Assembly (NCBI GenBank): GCA_022842905.1
Contig: JALHOS010000018.1
Location: 1 to 38,171, forward strand
Reading direction: 5' to 3'
Source of the DNA: Myxococcaceae bacterium
Lineage (GTDB): Bacteria > Myxococcota > Myxococcia > Myxococcales > Myxococcaceae
Length of the DNA stretch: 38,171 nucleotides
Shown here in pieces: positions 1 to 8,624 of the stretch. The notes under the pieces were generated by a model. That model searched no databases. It was not told the origin of the DNA and saw only the letters and a program-made list of their open reading frames with translations. Every line of letters starts with the position of its first letter. Position 1 is the first letter of the stretch. The translations under genes and the position numbers were made by a program.

Positions 1-823
1 TCGCGGCGAGGGCCAGCTCCGGCGTCGCCGTGGCGTTCCCCGCCAGATCCAACACGCCGCGCAGGCGCAGCTCGTACGTGCAGCCCACGCGGCCGGGGCG
101 CGCCGCCGCGAAGTCGAGCACCCCTCCCGCGTTCGACGTCGCCTCGAACGTCGCCTCGTCGCCACAGCCCGTCGACACCGCGCGCAGCGCCGCGCCGGGC
201 CGCACGCGCTCCGACATGACGACCCGTACGGCCACGCTGTCCGTCGGCGCGACGTCCAAGGACTCGCGGGCGCCACCGTCGCTGCGACTGGCGCGCGGGC
301 CGACGAAGGCCACGCTCCGCGGCTGGGGAGGCGTGAAGTCCACCGTGAAGGTGCCGGCCGGCTGGCCGACGGCCTCCAGCCCGCTCTCGTCGATCAGGTC
401 AACCACGAGCTGGGCGAGGCCCTCCACGTCGGCGCCCGCCTCGACGCGGTAGGCCAGCTCGTAGGTCGGCGGGGTGCCCGTCGGGCCCTGCGTGGGAGTG
501 GCCTTGGCGCTGCGCCCAGCCTGCACCACCGTCACGTCGGGTGGCAGGGCGAGGCCCTCGCTGACCTCGACCGACAGCCGCAGCAGCTCGCCCGAGCGCA
601 GGTGCTCCGCCGACAGCCGCGAAGACAGCAGTCGCGGGGCCTCGCCGTCCCCGCTGCCGTCGCGAAGGCAGCGGAGCAGCCGCGGGTGACACGCGTAGCC
701 CGACGGGCAGCGCGCGGTGGCGTCACACAGGACAGCGAGCCGCTCGGGCACCCGCGCTTCGAACGCGCAGGCCGAGAGCAGCAGCGCGGCGGCGAGCGGG
801 CGGAGCTTGGACGGGACGTTCAC
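1..823 (-). CDS. Ig-like domain lipoprotein, 3' part cut by window edge
   Basis: A GTG start at 823 overlaps the stop of the upstream lipoprotein gene as GTGA, and the frame stays open for 274 codons to the window edge. The N-terminus is a lipoprotein signal with lipobox LSAC (lipid-modified Cys19). A short Cys-rich segment of the form C-x5-C-P-x4-C-H-x4-R-C-L follows, then beta-rich Ig-like sequence containing DVAPTDSVAVRV and GCTYEL. These segments align with the first ~270 residues of the neighbouring 820-4980 protein (CPEAFRCHPHLRRCL, DVRPTDAVVLRL, GCTYAV), so the two are tandem paralogues. It is probably an outer-membrane or surface lipoprotein. Whether it also ends in Kelch repeats cannot be seen here. 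The function is unknown. Confidence 0.85.
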   Translation of the reverse strand, partial: MNVPSKLRPLAAALLLSACAFEARVPERLAVLCDATARCPSGYACHPRLLRCLRDGSGDGEAPRLLSSRLSAEHLRSGELLRLSVEVSEGLALPPDVTVVQAGRSAKATPTQGPTGTPPTYELAYRVEAGADVEGLAQLVVDLIDESGLEAVGQPAGTFTVDFTPPQPRSVAFVGPRASRSDGGARESLDVAPTDSVAVRVVMSERVRPGAALRAVSTGCGDEATFEATSNAGGVLDFAAARPGRVGCTYELRLRGVLDLAGNATATPELALAA

Positions 824-3800
824 GGGCGCACGTACCGGAGCACGAGTTCGACGTAGTCCACGCTCACGATCGCCTCGGACAGGGACGCGTTGGCGCCAGC
901 GCTGGTCGCCGCCAACGAGAGCTTCCCGTCACCGCTGCCGAGCAGGCGGTTGATGAGGGCCGCGTCCGCGGTTCGCCAGACGACCTCTTGCGGGGTCGAT
1001 GCCGGCGCCGGGGTGCTCGCCACGTCCACGAAGCTCAGGCCGTCGAGCAAGGTCAGCGCCGCGCCAGGCGTCGGCGTGCCCGCAAGCTGACCCGTACCGC
1101 CCAGAATCCACCGCGACTCCACGTCGCGCACGCTCGCCCCCGCCCCCATCGCCGCGGCGAGCACGTCGAAGCGGACGACCTGCGCCGGCCGGCTGCCCAC
1201 CTGGAGCCCGTACTCCCACGTGTCCGAGAGAGAGTTGATGGCGGTGAGGTTGCCGAAGCGCTGCGTGGTGGTGCCGCCCTGCACGACGATCCGCCGTCGG
1301 TCAGGGTCGTACGCCATGCCGAAGCCGTGCCGAGCAATGGGGACGAGGAAGCGGCGCTGGACCCACCCCTGTGCGCCGTATTCCCAGTGATCGGTCTGCG
1401 AGCCTCCGGCCTCGCGGTAGCCGCCGAGCAGCACCAGCGTCCCGGCCAGCGGTCCGGGCGTCAGCCGCCCGAGGAGTCGCTGGGGTGGGCCCGGCTCAGC
1501 GAGCGCGCGCCAGCTCGTGCCTTGCAACTCCCAGGTGTCGGACAGCTCGCCGCCATACCCTTCGCCCGCGAACAACAGGCCGGCGCCCGTCGGTCCGAAC
1601 GTGAAGCTGTGGTTGCCGCGCGGCGGCGGGGCCCCGCTGACCGTCCGCTGCGTCCACGCCGAGCCACTCCAGTCCCAGGTGTCGCCGTGCATGCCGCCGT
1701 CTTCGGCGAAGCCGCCGGTGAGCGTGAGGGTCTGCCGCGTCGGGTCGAAGCTCATCGCCGCGCCGTAGCGAGGCGCGGGGCCCGCGACGTTCACCGCGCT
1801 CCACGTCGCGCCGTTCCAGCGCCAGGTGTCGGACAGGTACGGCGGGTCCAGCCGGCCGGGGTCGACGAACCCCTGGCGGTTTCCGCCGAACACGATCACC
1901 TCACGGCGCGCGGCGTCGTAGGCGATCGCGTACCCCGTCCGCGCGGAGGGTCCGAGGGCCTGCTGGGTCCAGCTTCCACCGTCCCAGGCCCAGGTGCGCA
2001 TGCGCGGCGGCGCCGCGAGGTTGTCGGGGGTGAGCCCGAGGCTCACCCGGCGTGCCCCATCGTAGACGAGCTGTTCGGTGTTCCCGCCAGGTCCTCCGGA
2101 CGCACCGAGGGCCCAGGAGCCGCCGTCATAGGTCCACGTCTCACTCGAGGACCGGCCGTGGGTCACGACGAACACGCCGCGCGCCTGGTCGAAGGCGCCC
2201 GCCTGCCAGGTTCCGCGGGGCGGTCCGGCGGGGGAGGGCAGCTGCGGGAGCGCCTGCACCCAGCCGCCCGGCAGCCGCTCCCAGACGTCGCCGGGGTGAT
2301 CGTTGTCGCCGTTGATCTGGGGCTCGCCGCCGAAGAAGACCATTCGACCGCGCCGGCTGTCGTAGGCGAGCACCCCGCGGCCTCGCGCGGGCGGAGGCGT
2401 CCCGCTGGCGCGCTGCCAGGCGCTCCCATTCCAGTCGAACGTCACGCCGACGGCGGTGCCGGTGCCTGGGTCCTCACACGTCACGAGCGTCACGGCCTGC
2501 CGACCTTCGTCGTACGCGAGGACCGGCGAGCCGACCGTCACGGGGCCCGTCGTGGACACCCGGGCCCAGACCGTCCCGTTCCATTCCCACGTCTCGGTGG
2601 AGGGCACGCCGCGGTTGACGGCCCGGCCGCCAAAGAGGACCGTGCGCTGCCGCTGAACGTCGTAGGCCATGGCCGCGTCGATGCGCCCCGGCGGGCCAGC
2701 GTCGGCCCGCTGTGTCCAGAGCGTGCCGTCCCACTCCCAGGTGTCCGAGAAGGTGACGCCTCGAGAGAGGCCCCCGAACACCACCAAGCGGCCCCGGCCG
2801 CGGTCGAAGGCCATGGCGTGACTAGCGCGAGGAGGTGGCGCGACCCCCAGCCACTGAGTCCACCGCGCGCCGTCCCATTCCCACGTCTCGTCGAGCTGGG
2901 TGTTGGCGCTGCTGCTGCCACCGAAGAGCACCACCCGCTGGCGCGTCGGCGCGTACGCCGCCTGGGCCAAGTACCGGGCGTCGGGTCTGGGCTTGGCCCA
3001 GCTGGCGCCTCCGCGGACGACACCCGCGTCACCGTCAGCGTTGGCGAGCGGTCCAGCCGGCGGCTCCTGCCGGTCTGCGTCTTCGGGCTGCCGTTGGAAG
3101 TCCTGTCGGACCTCGTAGCGGTGCGGGTTGTCGACGACGGCGCCCGTGCTTCGCTGCCCGAGCGTGGCGCGCCACTCGACGCGCTTGACGTCGACGGGCG
3201 CAAGCTCGTTGCAGGCCTGATCCGTCACCGTCACGTAGACCACTGGCCGATCGGCACGAATGAGCGGCGCCTGCACCGCGCCGGTAGCGCTCGCCACGGC
3301 TCGGCCCACCTCCGCGGCCGTGCCGAGCTCGGGTCGGTCGTAGACGCGCAGCGTGGAGAGCGGGTCGACGCTCCCCGGCGGGCCCACCACGTCGAACCGC
3401 GACGGCCCCGCGCGTTCACCCCACGGCGCGCGCACGTACACCAGCCCGCCGTCGCCGCTGAGCACCGGGGCGGGGGGCGGGGTCGTGTCGACGGTGGGGG
3501 CCGTGCTGAGCCGGTGGGTGGCGAGGTTCCCCAGCCCGTCGGACACGTGCACGTCGAGCGTGTGCACGCCCTGGGCGTACGTCTGTCCGGCGAGGAGCTG
3601 CGCGGTGAACGTGAAGGCGCTGGGGGCGCGGCGCTCGAGCGTGAAGCCGAGGTTCGAAGGAGCGGTGGTCACCCAAGACGTGCCGGGCTCGTCCACCGAG
3701 AAGGACAGCCGCGCCGTCGCGCCGGTGCCCAGCGCGCCGACGGCCGGCAACGGGCAGCGAGGCGGCGCCTCGAGCGACAGCTGCACGGTCGACGCCAAGA

Positions 3801-4980
3801 GCCGAGGTGCAGAGAAGTCGAAGACGAGCGGGGCCGACGCGCTGCCGCCGCTGCCGGCGGCGTTGCTCACTGACAGCGACAGCTCATGAGGGCCTTCGGT
3901 GTCGGCGCTGACGACGGGGCGCGCGCAGAGGCAGCTGCGGAAGCCGCCGTCGGTCTGGGTGCAACGATCGAGGGTGCACCCCGCCACCGGCGCGCCGTCC
4001 AGCCGGGGCAGCACGCTCTGCACCGTGGGGCCAACCCGGAAGCGGTAGGTCACGACGTCGAAGGGCGCCTGTCGGCTGAACACCGCGCTCCGGGTCAGCC
4101 CGCCGTCTTCTTCGCGGAGGATCTCCAGGCCTTCGATCGCGGCGGCGTCCGCGTCGATCCGGTAGGAGAGCCCCGCGGAGGTCGCGCTCGAGCCCAGCAC
4201 GTTGCCGGCCACGTCGCTCGCGCCCTCGAAGGTCACCGCGTAGGTGCAGCCCGCAGCGCCGGGCGTCTGCGCCGCCACGTCGAGGACCCCTTCGGTCAGC
4301 GACACGAGCTGGAACGCCACGGCGGGGCCGCACCCCGAGGCCGCCGCCAGCACCCGCGTCCCCGGCTGAAGGGGCTCGGAGAACGTCAGGCGCAGCACGA
4401 CGGCGTCGGTCGGGCGCACGTCGAGGAGCGCGGTCGCCCCGCCGTCGGCCACCAGGGTGCGCGGAGCCACGAAGCTCGCGCTGGCCAGGCGCGGGGCGGT
4501 GAAGTCGGCCTCCACCTGGCCCGCAGGCTGGGCGATGGCCTCGACGCCGGTGCGATCGACCAGGTCCACCAGCGCCTGGCTGGTGCCCTCCGCGTCGACA
4601 CCGGCGCGGAAGCGGTGCCGGAAGGTGTACGTGGGCCGCTCGCCCTCGACGACGCCCACCAGCGCCGGCGTCACCACGCGGCCCGTCTGGACGAGGCGGA
4701 AGGCAGGGATCTCCGCCAGCGGCTCCGTCACCTCGATGGTGAAGTCCACGTCTTCCCCGGAGCGGACGAGGGTGCGCGACACGCGGCTCGAGTGGATCCG
4801 CGGCGCCTCGTTCCCCGGCCCGCTGACCGGCAGGCAGCGCCGAAGGTGCGGGTGACAGCGGAACGCCTCGGGGCAGTCGGACGACGAGGTGCAGCGCACG
4901 TCGGCCTGGGCCTCGAGCTTCGAGTCGAAGCTGCAGGCGGCCAGGCACAGGAAGACGGCGCACGACGCGAAGGAGCGCAC
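820..4980 (-). CDS. Large lipoprotein with Ig-like domains and a 12-repeat Kelch propeller
   Basis: The product has 1386 residues from a GTG start; no Shine-Dalgarno sequence precedes it. Lipobox LAAC gives Cys16. Residues ~27-60 hold a small Cys-rich motif, and ~60-620 look like several bacterial Ig-like or Big-type domains (repeated DFTAPRL and DTTPPPAP linkers). Residues ~668-1262 carry 12 Kelch/galactose-oxidase-like repeats of about 48 residues, with the pattern AxAYD-x2-R-x2-VVFGG...DTWEWDG-x2-W. A final domain of ~120 residues (RPAQVVRFDV to YVRP) resembles a jelly-roll or discoidin-like fold. The protein should be exported and lipid-anchored; a role in surface binding is inference. 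No enzyme residues of galactose oxidase were recognised. It is translationally coupled to its truncated paralogue downstream. Confidence 0.9.
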   Translation of the reverse strand: MRSFASCAVFLCLAACSFDSKLEAQADVRCTSSSDCPEAFRCHPHLRRCLPVSGPGNEAPRIHSSRVSRTLVRSGEDVDFTIEVTEPLAEIPAFRLVQTGRVVTPALVGVVEGERPTYTFRHRFRAGVDAEGTSQALVDLVDRTGVEAIAQPAGQVEADFTAPRLASASFVAPRTLVADGGATALLDVRPTDAVVLRLTFSEPLQPGTRVLAAASGCGPAVAFQLVSLTEGVLDVAAQTPGAAGCTYAVTFEGASDVAGNVLGSSATSAGLSYRIDADAAAIEGLEILREEDGGLTRSAVFSRQAPFDVVTYRFRVGPTVQSVLPRLDGAPVAGCTLDRCTQTDGGFRSCLCARPVVSADTEGPHELSLSVSNAAGSGGSASAPLVFDFSAPRLLASTVQLSLEAPPRCPLPAVGALGTGATARLSFSVDEPGTSWVTTAPSNLGFTLERRAPSAFTFTAQLLAGQTYAQGVHTLDVHVSDGLGNLATHRLSTAPTVDTTPPPAPVLSGDGGLVYVRAPWGERAGPSRFDVVGPPGSVDPLSTLRVYDRPELGTAAEVGRAVASATGAVQAPLIRADRPVVYVTVTDQACNELAPVDVKRVEWRATLGQRSTGAVVDNPHRYEVRQDFQRQPEDADRQEPPAGPLANADGDAGVVRGGASWAKPRPDARYLAQAAYAPTRQRVVLFGGSSSANTQLDETWEWDGARWTQWLGVAPPPRASHAMAFDRGRGRLVVFGGLSRGVTFSDTWEWDGTLWTQRADAGPPGRIDAAMAYDVQRQRTVLFGGRAVNRGVPSTETWEWNGTVWARVSTTGPVTVGSPVLAYDEGRQAVTLVTCEDPGTGTAVGVTFDWNGSAWQRASGTPPPARGRGVLAYDSRRGRMVFFGGEPQINGDNDHPGDVWERLPGGWVQALPQLPSPAGPPRGTWQAGAFDQARGVFVVTHGRSSSETWTYDGGSWALGASGGPGGNTEQLVYDGARRVSLGLTPDNLAAPPRMRTWAWDGGSWTQQALGPSARTGYAIAYDAARREVIVFGGNRQGFVDPGRLDPPYLSDTWRWNGATWSAVNVAGPAPRYGAAMSFDPTRQTLTLTGGFAEDGGMHGDTWDWSGSAWTQRTVSGAPPPRGNHSFTFGPTGAGLLFAGEGYGGELSDTWELQGTSWRALAEPGPPQRLLGRLTPGPLAGTLVLLGGYREAGGSQTDHWEYGAQGWVQRRFLVPIARHGFGMAYDPDRRRIVVQGGTTTQRFGNLTAINSLSDTWEYGLQVGSRPAQVVRFDVLAAAMGAGASVRDVESRWILGGTGQLAGTPTPGAALTLLDGLSFVDVASTPAPASTPQEVVWRTADAALINRLLGSGDGKLSLAATSAGANASLSEAIVSVDYVELVLRYVRP

Positions 4981-5296
4981 GGTGGAGGAAGGTGCTGGGG
5001 CAGCGGGTTGGTCCGCAGCCTAAGGGAGGGGGGAGGGAAGGCGGAAGCCCGGCTCGCGCGCGCCGCCGTCGACGCAACCTACGAATCGGCGATCCGCGCG
5101 TCACGACGTGTGTGCCAGAGCCCAGGTCTGCCACCTTCGCGTCGGCCGAGGACACGACGGGCTTCGGTGTTCTTGCGCGCCGCACCCTGAGTGCAGGAGC
5201 CGTCGATGACCGTCACGGCGCGTGCAGCCTGGCCGCCGGGCACGCTCGACACGGCAGCGCGCTCTTCCGGGTGACCCCAAGCCCGCGCGGCCCACG
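4981..5296. other. 316-bp gap with no supported gene
   Basis: This gap lies between the end of the GT39 gene and the start of the Kelch lipoprotein, both on the minus strand. Short open frames run through it on both strands, but they have no ribosome-binding site, no family resemblance and only the composition expected of high-GC shadows. The promoter of the lipoprotein pair is expected here, but no convincing -35/-10 pair could be picked. No strong hairpin with a T-tract was seen. Confidence 0.5.
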
Positions 5297-7183
5297 TCAC
5301 CGCCGTCGATACACGACGATCTGCGGCGTCTCGTCCACGTACAACCCGGCCACCGGCTTCGTCGTCCCGAACGCCTGCCACGTGTCGAACTCGTGCTGCC
5401 GGAACTCCTGGTGGTACTGGTACGCGACGATGTCGGCGTCGTTCGGCGAGCCGACGAACTGCAGGTCCGCCCGGACCATGCCGTTCCGCCGGTAGTCCGC
5501 CACCTGGCCGCCGTGGTTCTCGTGCAGATACACGCGCTCCCCTTGTCGCGCGTTCTGGTTGATCCACTCGAACACGCCGGTCGCGTTGTTCGCCCAGAAC
5601 TGCCGCTGCATGCCCAAGCTCGCCGCGCCGGGCAGCCCGCCGGCCAGCTCCGAGTAGTGGCTCGTCCCGTACGGGTAGACGCGCGCGCCGGCGATGAGCG
5701 CGGGGATCGTCACCGCCACCGCGAGGCCCGCGAACAGCTGCACGGCAGTCACCTTCGGGAAGCGCTCGGCCCCCGCCTTGGCCGCTTCCCACAGCGCGCC
5801 GCCGGCCAAGAGCGCGAGGAACGGCATCGACGGGAACCAGTGCTTCACGCCGCCGAAGTGCGGCACGTTCGGGTGGCTGATGACGGCGATGGACATGAGC
5901 CCGTTGGCCACCACCAGCGCTTCGAACCAGCTCAGTTTCCGCTGCGCGGCGCGCAGCACCATCCACCCCAGGCCCACCACCATCGGCACGAAGAGGCTCG
6001 TCGGCACCGTCAGCGCCGTCTTCACCACCACGTACGCCAGCGGGAACGGCGGGGCGCGCAGCATCTCGCCCAGGTAGAACCACGCGTAGTGGTTGTGCGT
6101 CGCGTGGAACGCCAAGTACCAGGCGGTCCGATCCACCGGGTGATGCCAGAGATACGGCCAGTGCAGGTAGAAGAGCACCGGCCCCAGTCCAGCCATGGCG
6201 ACCAGCGGCGCCACGGCGCGGAACGTCGGCACGTCGTGCGCGTACAGGCGGTGCAGGAGCGCGCCTCCGCCGGCCAGCATGAGCAGGTACAGGCCGACCT
6301 GAGGGCTGAGCAGCAGGAACGTCTGCTGCACCCGCTCGAGCCCCAGCGTCACACCCAGCACGCCGTACAGCGCCGCGCCGAACACGAACACCGCGTTGAC
6401 GCCCAGGAACAGCTGCCGCGCCTGCGGCTTGCCTTCCGATCGCTGCCACCCTCGCACGAGTGAGAACGGAATCAGCACCGCGGGAATGAAGTACGCGTTG
6501 TGCTTGGTGCCCAGGGCCGCGCCGAACGCCACGCCGGTCCAGATCCACCACTTGGGCTCATCGACCGCGCGCCAGAAGCAGTACACGACCAGCAGCCACA
6601 TCGTGGCGATCGGCACGTCGAAGCAGGCCAAGTGCGCTTCGAAGAACTGTCGCGGCACCAGCAAGAAGCACACGCCCGCGAAGGCCGCGGCCCAACGCCC
6701 GAAGCGCTCCCGCCCCAGCGCGTAGGTCAGCGGGAGGATCGCCGCGGCGAACGCGAAGGCGGGCACTCGAAACGCCGCCGCCGGGCGCAGCCAGCCCAGC
6801 CACTTGTGGAAGACGAGGAAGGACAGGCCAAACAGGTTCTTCAGCAGCGCGGGGTGTTCGTGGTTGAAGTCGTAGCTGCCGGTGATCGCCTCGTCGCTGA
6901 ACGCCCGGCCCAGCGCGCCGAAGTCGAAGCTGATGAGCGCCTGGAAGACGCTCTGAAACCACCGCGCGTGCTGCTCCGCTGCGTAGAAGTAGACCGACTC
7001 GTCGCGCACGAAGCCCGCCGGCTTCTCCGTGGCCCACAGCACCACGAAGCCCACCGCGAACAGCCCCCAGGCCACCCAGCGATCGAGCTTCGCGTCTGGC
7101 GCAGGCACCGCGGGCGCTGCGGCGACGGGCTCCACCGAGGCTCCTTCGGCCGGCGCGGCGTCGGCCCTCTTCTTCTTGCTCAC
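5297..7183 (-). CDS. GT39/PMT-family integral membrane glycosyltransferase
   Basis: GTG at 7183 overlaps the upstream stop (GTGA), so the start VSKKKRADAA is preferred over a longer reading, giving 628 residues. After a charged, Ala/Pro-rich cytoplasmic leader, many hydrophobic segments follow from residue ~36 on. The first periplasmic loop begins with RDESVY (D61-E62), the acidic catalytic pair expected in PMT/ArnT-type enzymes. NHEHP (107-111) matches the conserved H-E-H-P region, and a soluble tail follows the last helices. Enzymes of this clan move a sugar from a polyprenyl-phosphate donor to a lipid or protein in the periplasm; the acceptor here is unknown. It is last in the carD-carG transcription unit. 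The family call is firm; the substrate is not known. Confidence 0.85.
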   Translation of the reverse strand: MSKKKRADAAPAEGASVEPVAAAPAVPAPDAKLDRWVAWGLFAVGFVVLWATEKPAGFVRDESVYFYAAEQHARWFQSVFQALISFDFGALGRAFSDEAITGSYDFNHEHPALLKNLFGLSFLVFHKWLGWLRPAAAFRVPAFAFAAAILPLTYALGRERFGRWAAAFAGVCFLLVPRQFFEAHLACFDVPIATMWLLVVYCFWRAVDEPKWWIWTGVAFGAALGTKHNAYFIPAVLIPFSLVRGWQRSEGKPQARQLFLGVNAVFVFGAALYGVLGVTLGLERVQQTFLLLSPQVGLYLLMLAGGGALLHRLYAHDVPTFRAVAPLVAMAGLGPVLFYLHWPYLWHHPVDRTAWYLAFHATHNHYAWFYLGEMLRAPPFPLAYVVVKTALTVPTSLFVPMVVGLGWMVLRAAQRKLSWFEALVVANGLMSIAVISHPNVPHFGGVKHWFPSMPFLALLAGGALWEAAKAGAERFPKVTAVQLFAGLAVAVTIPALIAGARVYPYGTSHYSELAGGLPGAASLGMQRQFWANNATGVFEWINQNARQGERVYLHENHGGQVADYRRNGMVRADLQFVGSPNDADIVAYQYHQEFRQHEFDTWQAFGTTKPVAGLYVDETPQIVVYRRR

Positions 7184-8067
7184 CGCGCACCTCCGAAGCC
7201 GTACAGCTCGAAGCACAGCGCGCGCTCGTGGGGGTTCGCCGCCGACGAGGCCACCCGCACCGTCGAGCCCGCGGGCACCGGGCCCAGCTCGAGCACCTTG
7301 AGGCCTTCGTCCTTGCGCTTGAGCACCAGCGCCCGGCGCTGCTCGCCGATCTCCACCGTCAGCTCCGCGTCCGTCACCCCTTCGTAGAAGCTGCCCTTGT
7401 CGGCGATGTACCCGGCGTACAGCACCAGGTTCGACGCGGGCACGCCTTGAAACTCCGCCACGCGGCGCTGCCCCGGCCCCGGCGCGTCCAACCGAATGCA
7501 CCGGCGCGGCGCGAAGAGCACCTCGTTCCAGCTGACGGACAGCGGCGCGCTCTGGCGTTGATCCCCCCGCTCCACGGAGCCCTGCGCTTGGCTCAGCGCG
7601 CTGCGCGCGTCGAACAGCACCGGCTTCGCGCGCCCGTTGGTGAAGCGCTGCAAGGTCAGGTTGCCGAAGGACCGCGCCGCGCCGTCTTCGGTCCGCCCGG
7701 GACGAAACGCGCTCCAGAACGCGTCGAGGCCAGCGTTCGGCAGGTGAGGTTCGGCCAGCACCCAGATCCGCGGGTGCAGCACCAGGTCGTCCGCGGCGCT
7801 GTGGAGGTGGCCTTCGACGGGCAGCCCTTCAGGCAGGAACAGCCGCGCGCGCTCGGTCCACCAGGGCGCCAGCGTCACCACGTCACCCGGCTGCGCTTCG
7901 GCCTGAAGCACCTGCGCCACCGCTTCGTAGTCGGCGGTCGAGGCGAGCTTTCCGGGCAGAGTCAGCTGGAAGTACAGGCACCAGAGCGCGACGAGGACGA
8001 AGAGCGCACAGGCGCCGAGCCAGACGGACGGCGTCGCGCGGGCGGAAGGCGGAGCGGCGGCCGTCAC
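7180..8067 (-). CDS. Membrane-anchored protein of unknown function
   Basis: The product has 295 residues and starts at a GTG that overlaps the carG stop as GTGA. One transmembrane helix lies at residues ~14-34 (WLGACALFVLVALWCLYF). The rest is probably periplasmic and has a beta-rich character. Two halves can be distinguished: ~45-130 (EAQPGDVVTLAPWW, later HPRIWVLAEP) resembles the soluble tail often attached to GT39 glycosyltransferases, and ~165-290 looks like a jelly-roll domain. Its 3' end overlaps the GT39 gene by GTGA, so the two are likely made together and may act as partners. No catalytic motif was recognised. Confidence 0.75.
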   Translation of the reverse strand: MTAAAPPSARATPSVWLGACALFVLVALWCLYFQLTLPGKLASTADYEAVAQVLQAEAQPGDVVTLAPWWTERARLFLPEGLPVEGHLHSAADDLVLHPRIWVLAEPHLPNAGLDAFWSAFRPGRTEDGAARSFGNLTLQRFTNGRAKPVLFDARSALSQAQGSVERGDQRQSAPLSVSWNEVLFAPRRCIRLDAPGPGQRRVAEFQGVPASNLVLYAGYIADKGSFYEGVTDAELTVEIGEQRRALVLKRKDEGLKVLELGPVPAGSTVRVASSAANPHERALCFELYGFGGAR

Positions 8068-8576
8068 GACTTCGTCTGGCGAATGCGCGCTTCCGACAGC
8101 TCGCGGCAGAAATTGCAGAAGATCGAGTCGCCGTTCGTGTAGCCGAGCGACCAGTTCGGGTACATCGAGCAGCGCGCGTCGAGGCAGTGGTGCAGCCCGA
8201 ACGTGTGCCCCAGCTCCTGCATGCAGTAGCGCGCCAGCAGCTTGGGGTTGTCGACCACGTTCTTGATGGTGGCCGTCGAGACGATCGCCCGCTGGCTGTT
8301 GTACCGCGCCAAGCCCAGCGTCGGCGCTTCACCCGACATGAGCCGCCGCGGCGCGAGCTTGCGCATGGTGAGGAAGAGCACCTTGTCGTCGGCGAAGGCC
8401 TGCACCTTGGGCAGCGCGTCGATCAGCTTGTTGGCGTCGAACGGCTCCTGCATGCCGGACGGCACCGACGTTCCGCCGCTGTGCTCCGCGCCGACGCCGA
8501 AGGCCTGGTACAGCACCTTGGTCAGCTGCTTGAGCAGTGCGGGATCGAACTCATCCAGCGTGACGACTCGAATCAC
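8064..8576 (-). CDS. carG: CarG, zinc-binding partner of CarD (archaemetzincin-like fold)
   Basis: The product has 170 residues from a GTG start. It carries an archaemetzincin-type zinc signature: QELGHTFGLHHC (120-131), then C136, M138 and a C-x2-C pair at 154/157. In a protease the first position would be His (HExxHxxGxxH); here it is Gln120, while E121, H124 and H130 remain. In Myxococcus, CarG is a zinc-bound factor without protease activity that is recruited by CarD and acts with it in light-induced carotenogenesis and development. Position directly after carD supports that identity. It should act in the cytoplasm as a transcriptional co-factor. Misreading it as an active metalloprotease is the main annotation risk. 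Confidence 0.85.
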   Translation of the reverse strand: MIRVVTLDEFDPALLKQLTKVLYQAFGVGAEHSGGTSVPSGMQEPFDANKLIDALPKVQAFADDKVLFLTMRKLAPRRLMSGEAPTLGLARYNSQRAIVSTATIKNVVDNPKLLARYCMQELGHTFGLHHCLDARCSMYPNWSLGYTNGDSIFCNFCRELSEARIRQTKS

Positions 8577-8624
8577 GGGCGGCCTCGCGTCAGGGCAAGA
8601 GAGGAAAGGGCAGGGCGCTGCGGG

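Noticed and set aside
988-3873. Long plus-strand frame opposite the Kelch lipoprotein
   Set aside because: Composition is that of an antisense frame (Arg/His/Gly-rich) and there is no recognisable domain; the minus strand shows 12 regular Kelch repeats.
5101-5295. 64-codon minus-strand frame between the GT39 and Kelch genes
   Set aside because: No ribosome-binding site, no family resemblance and Arg-rich shadow composition.
8064-8576. Active archaemetzincin protease
   Set aside because: The first zinc His is Gln and the gene follows carD; CarG is the better reading.
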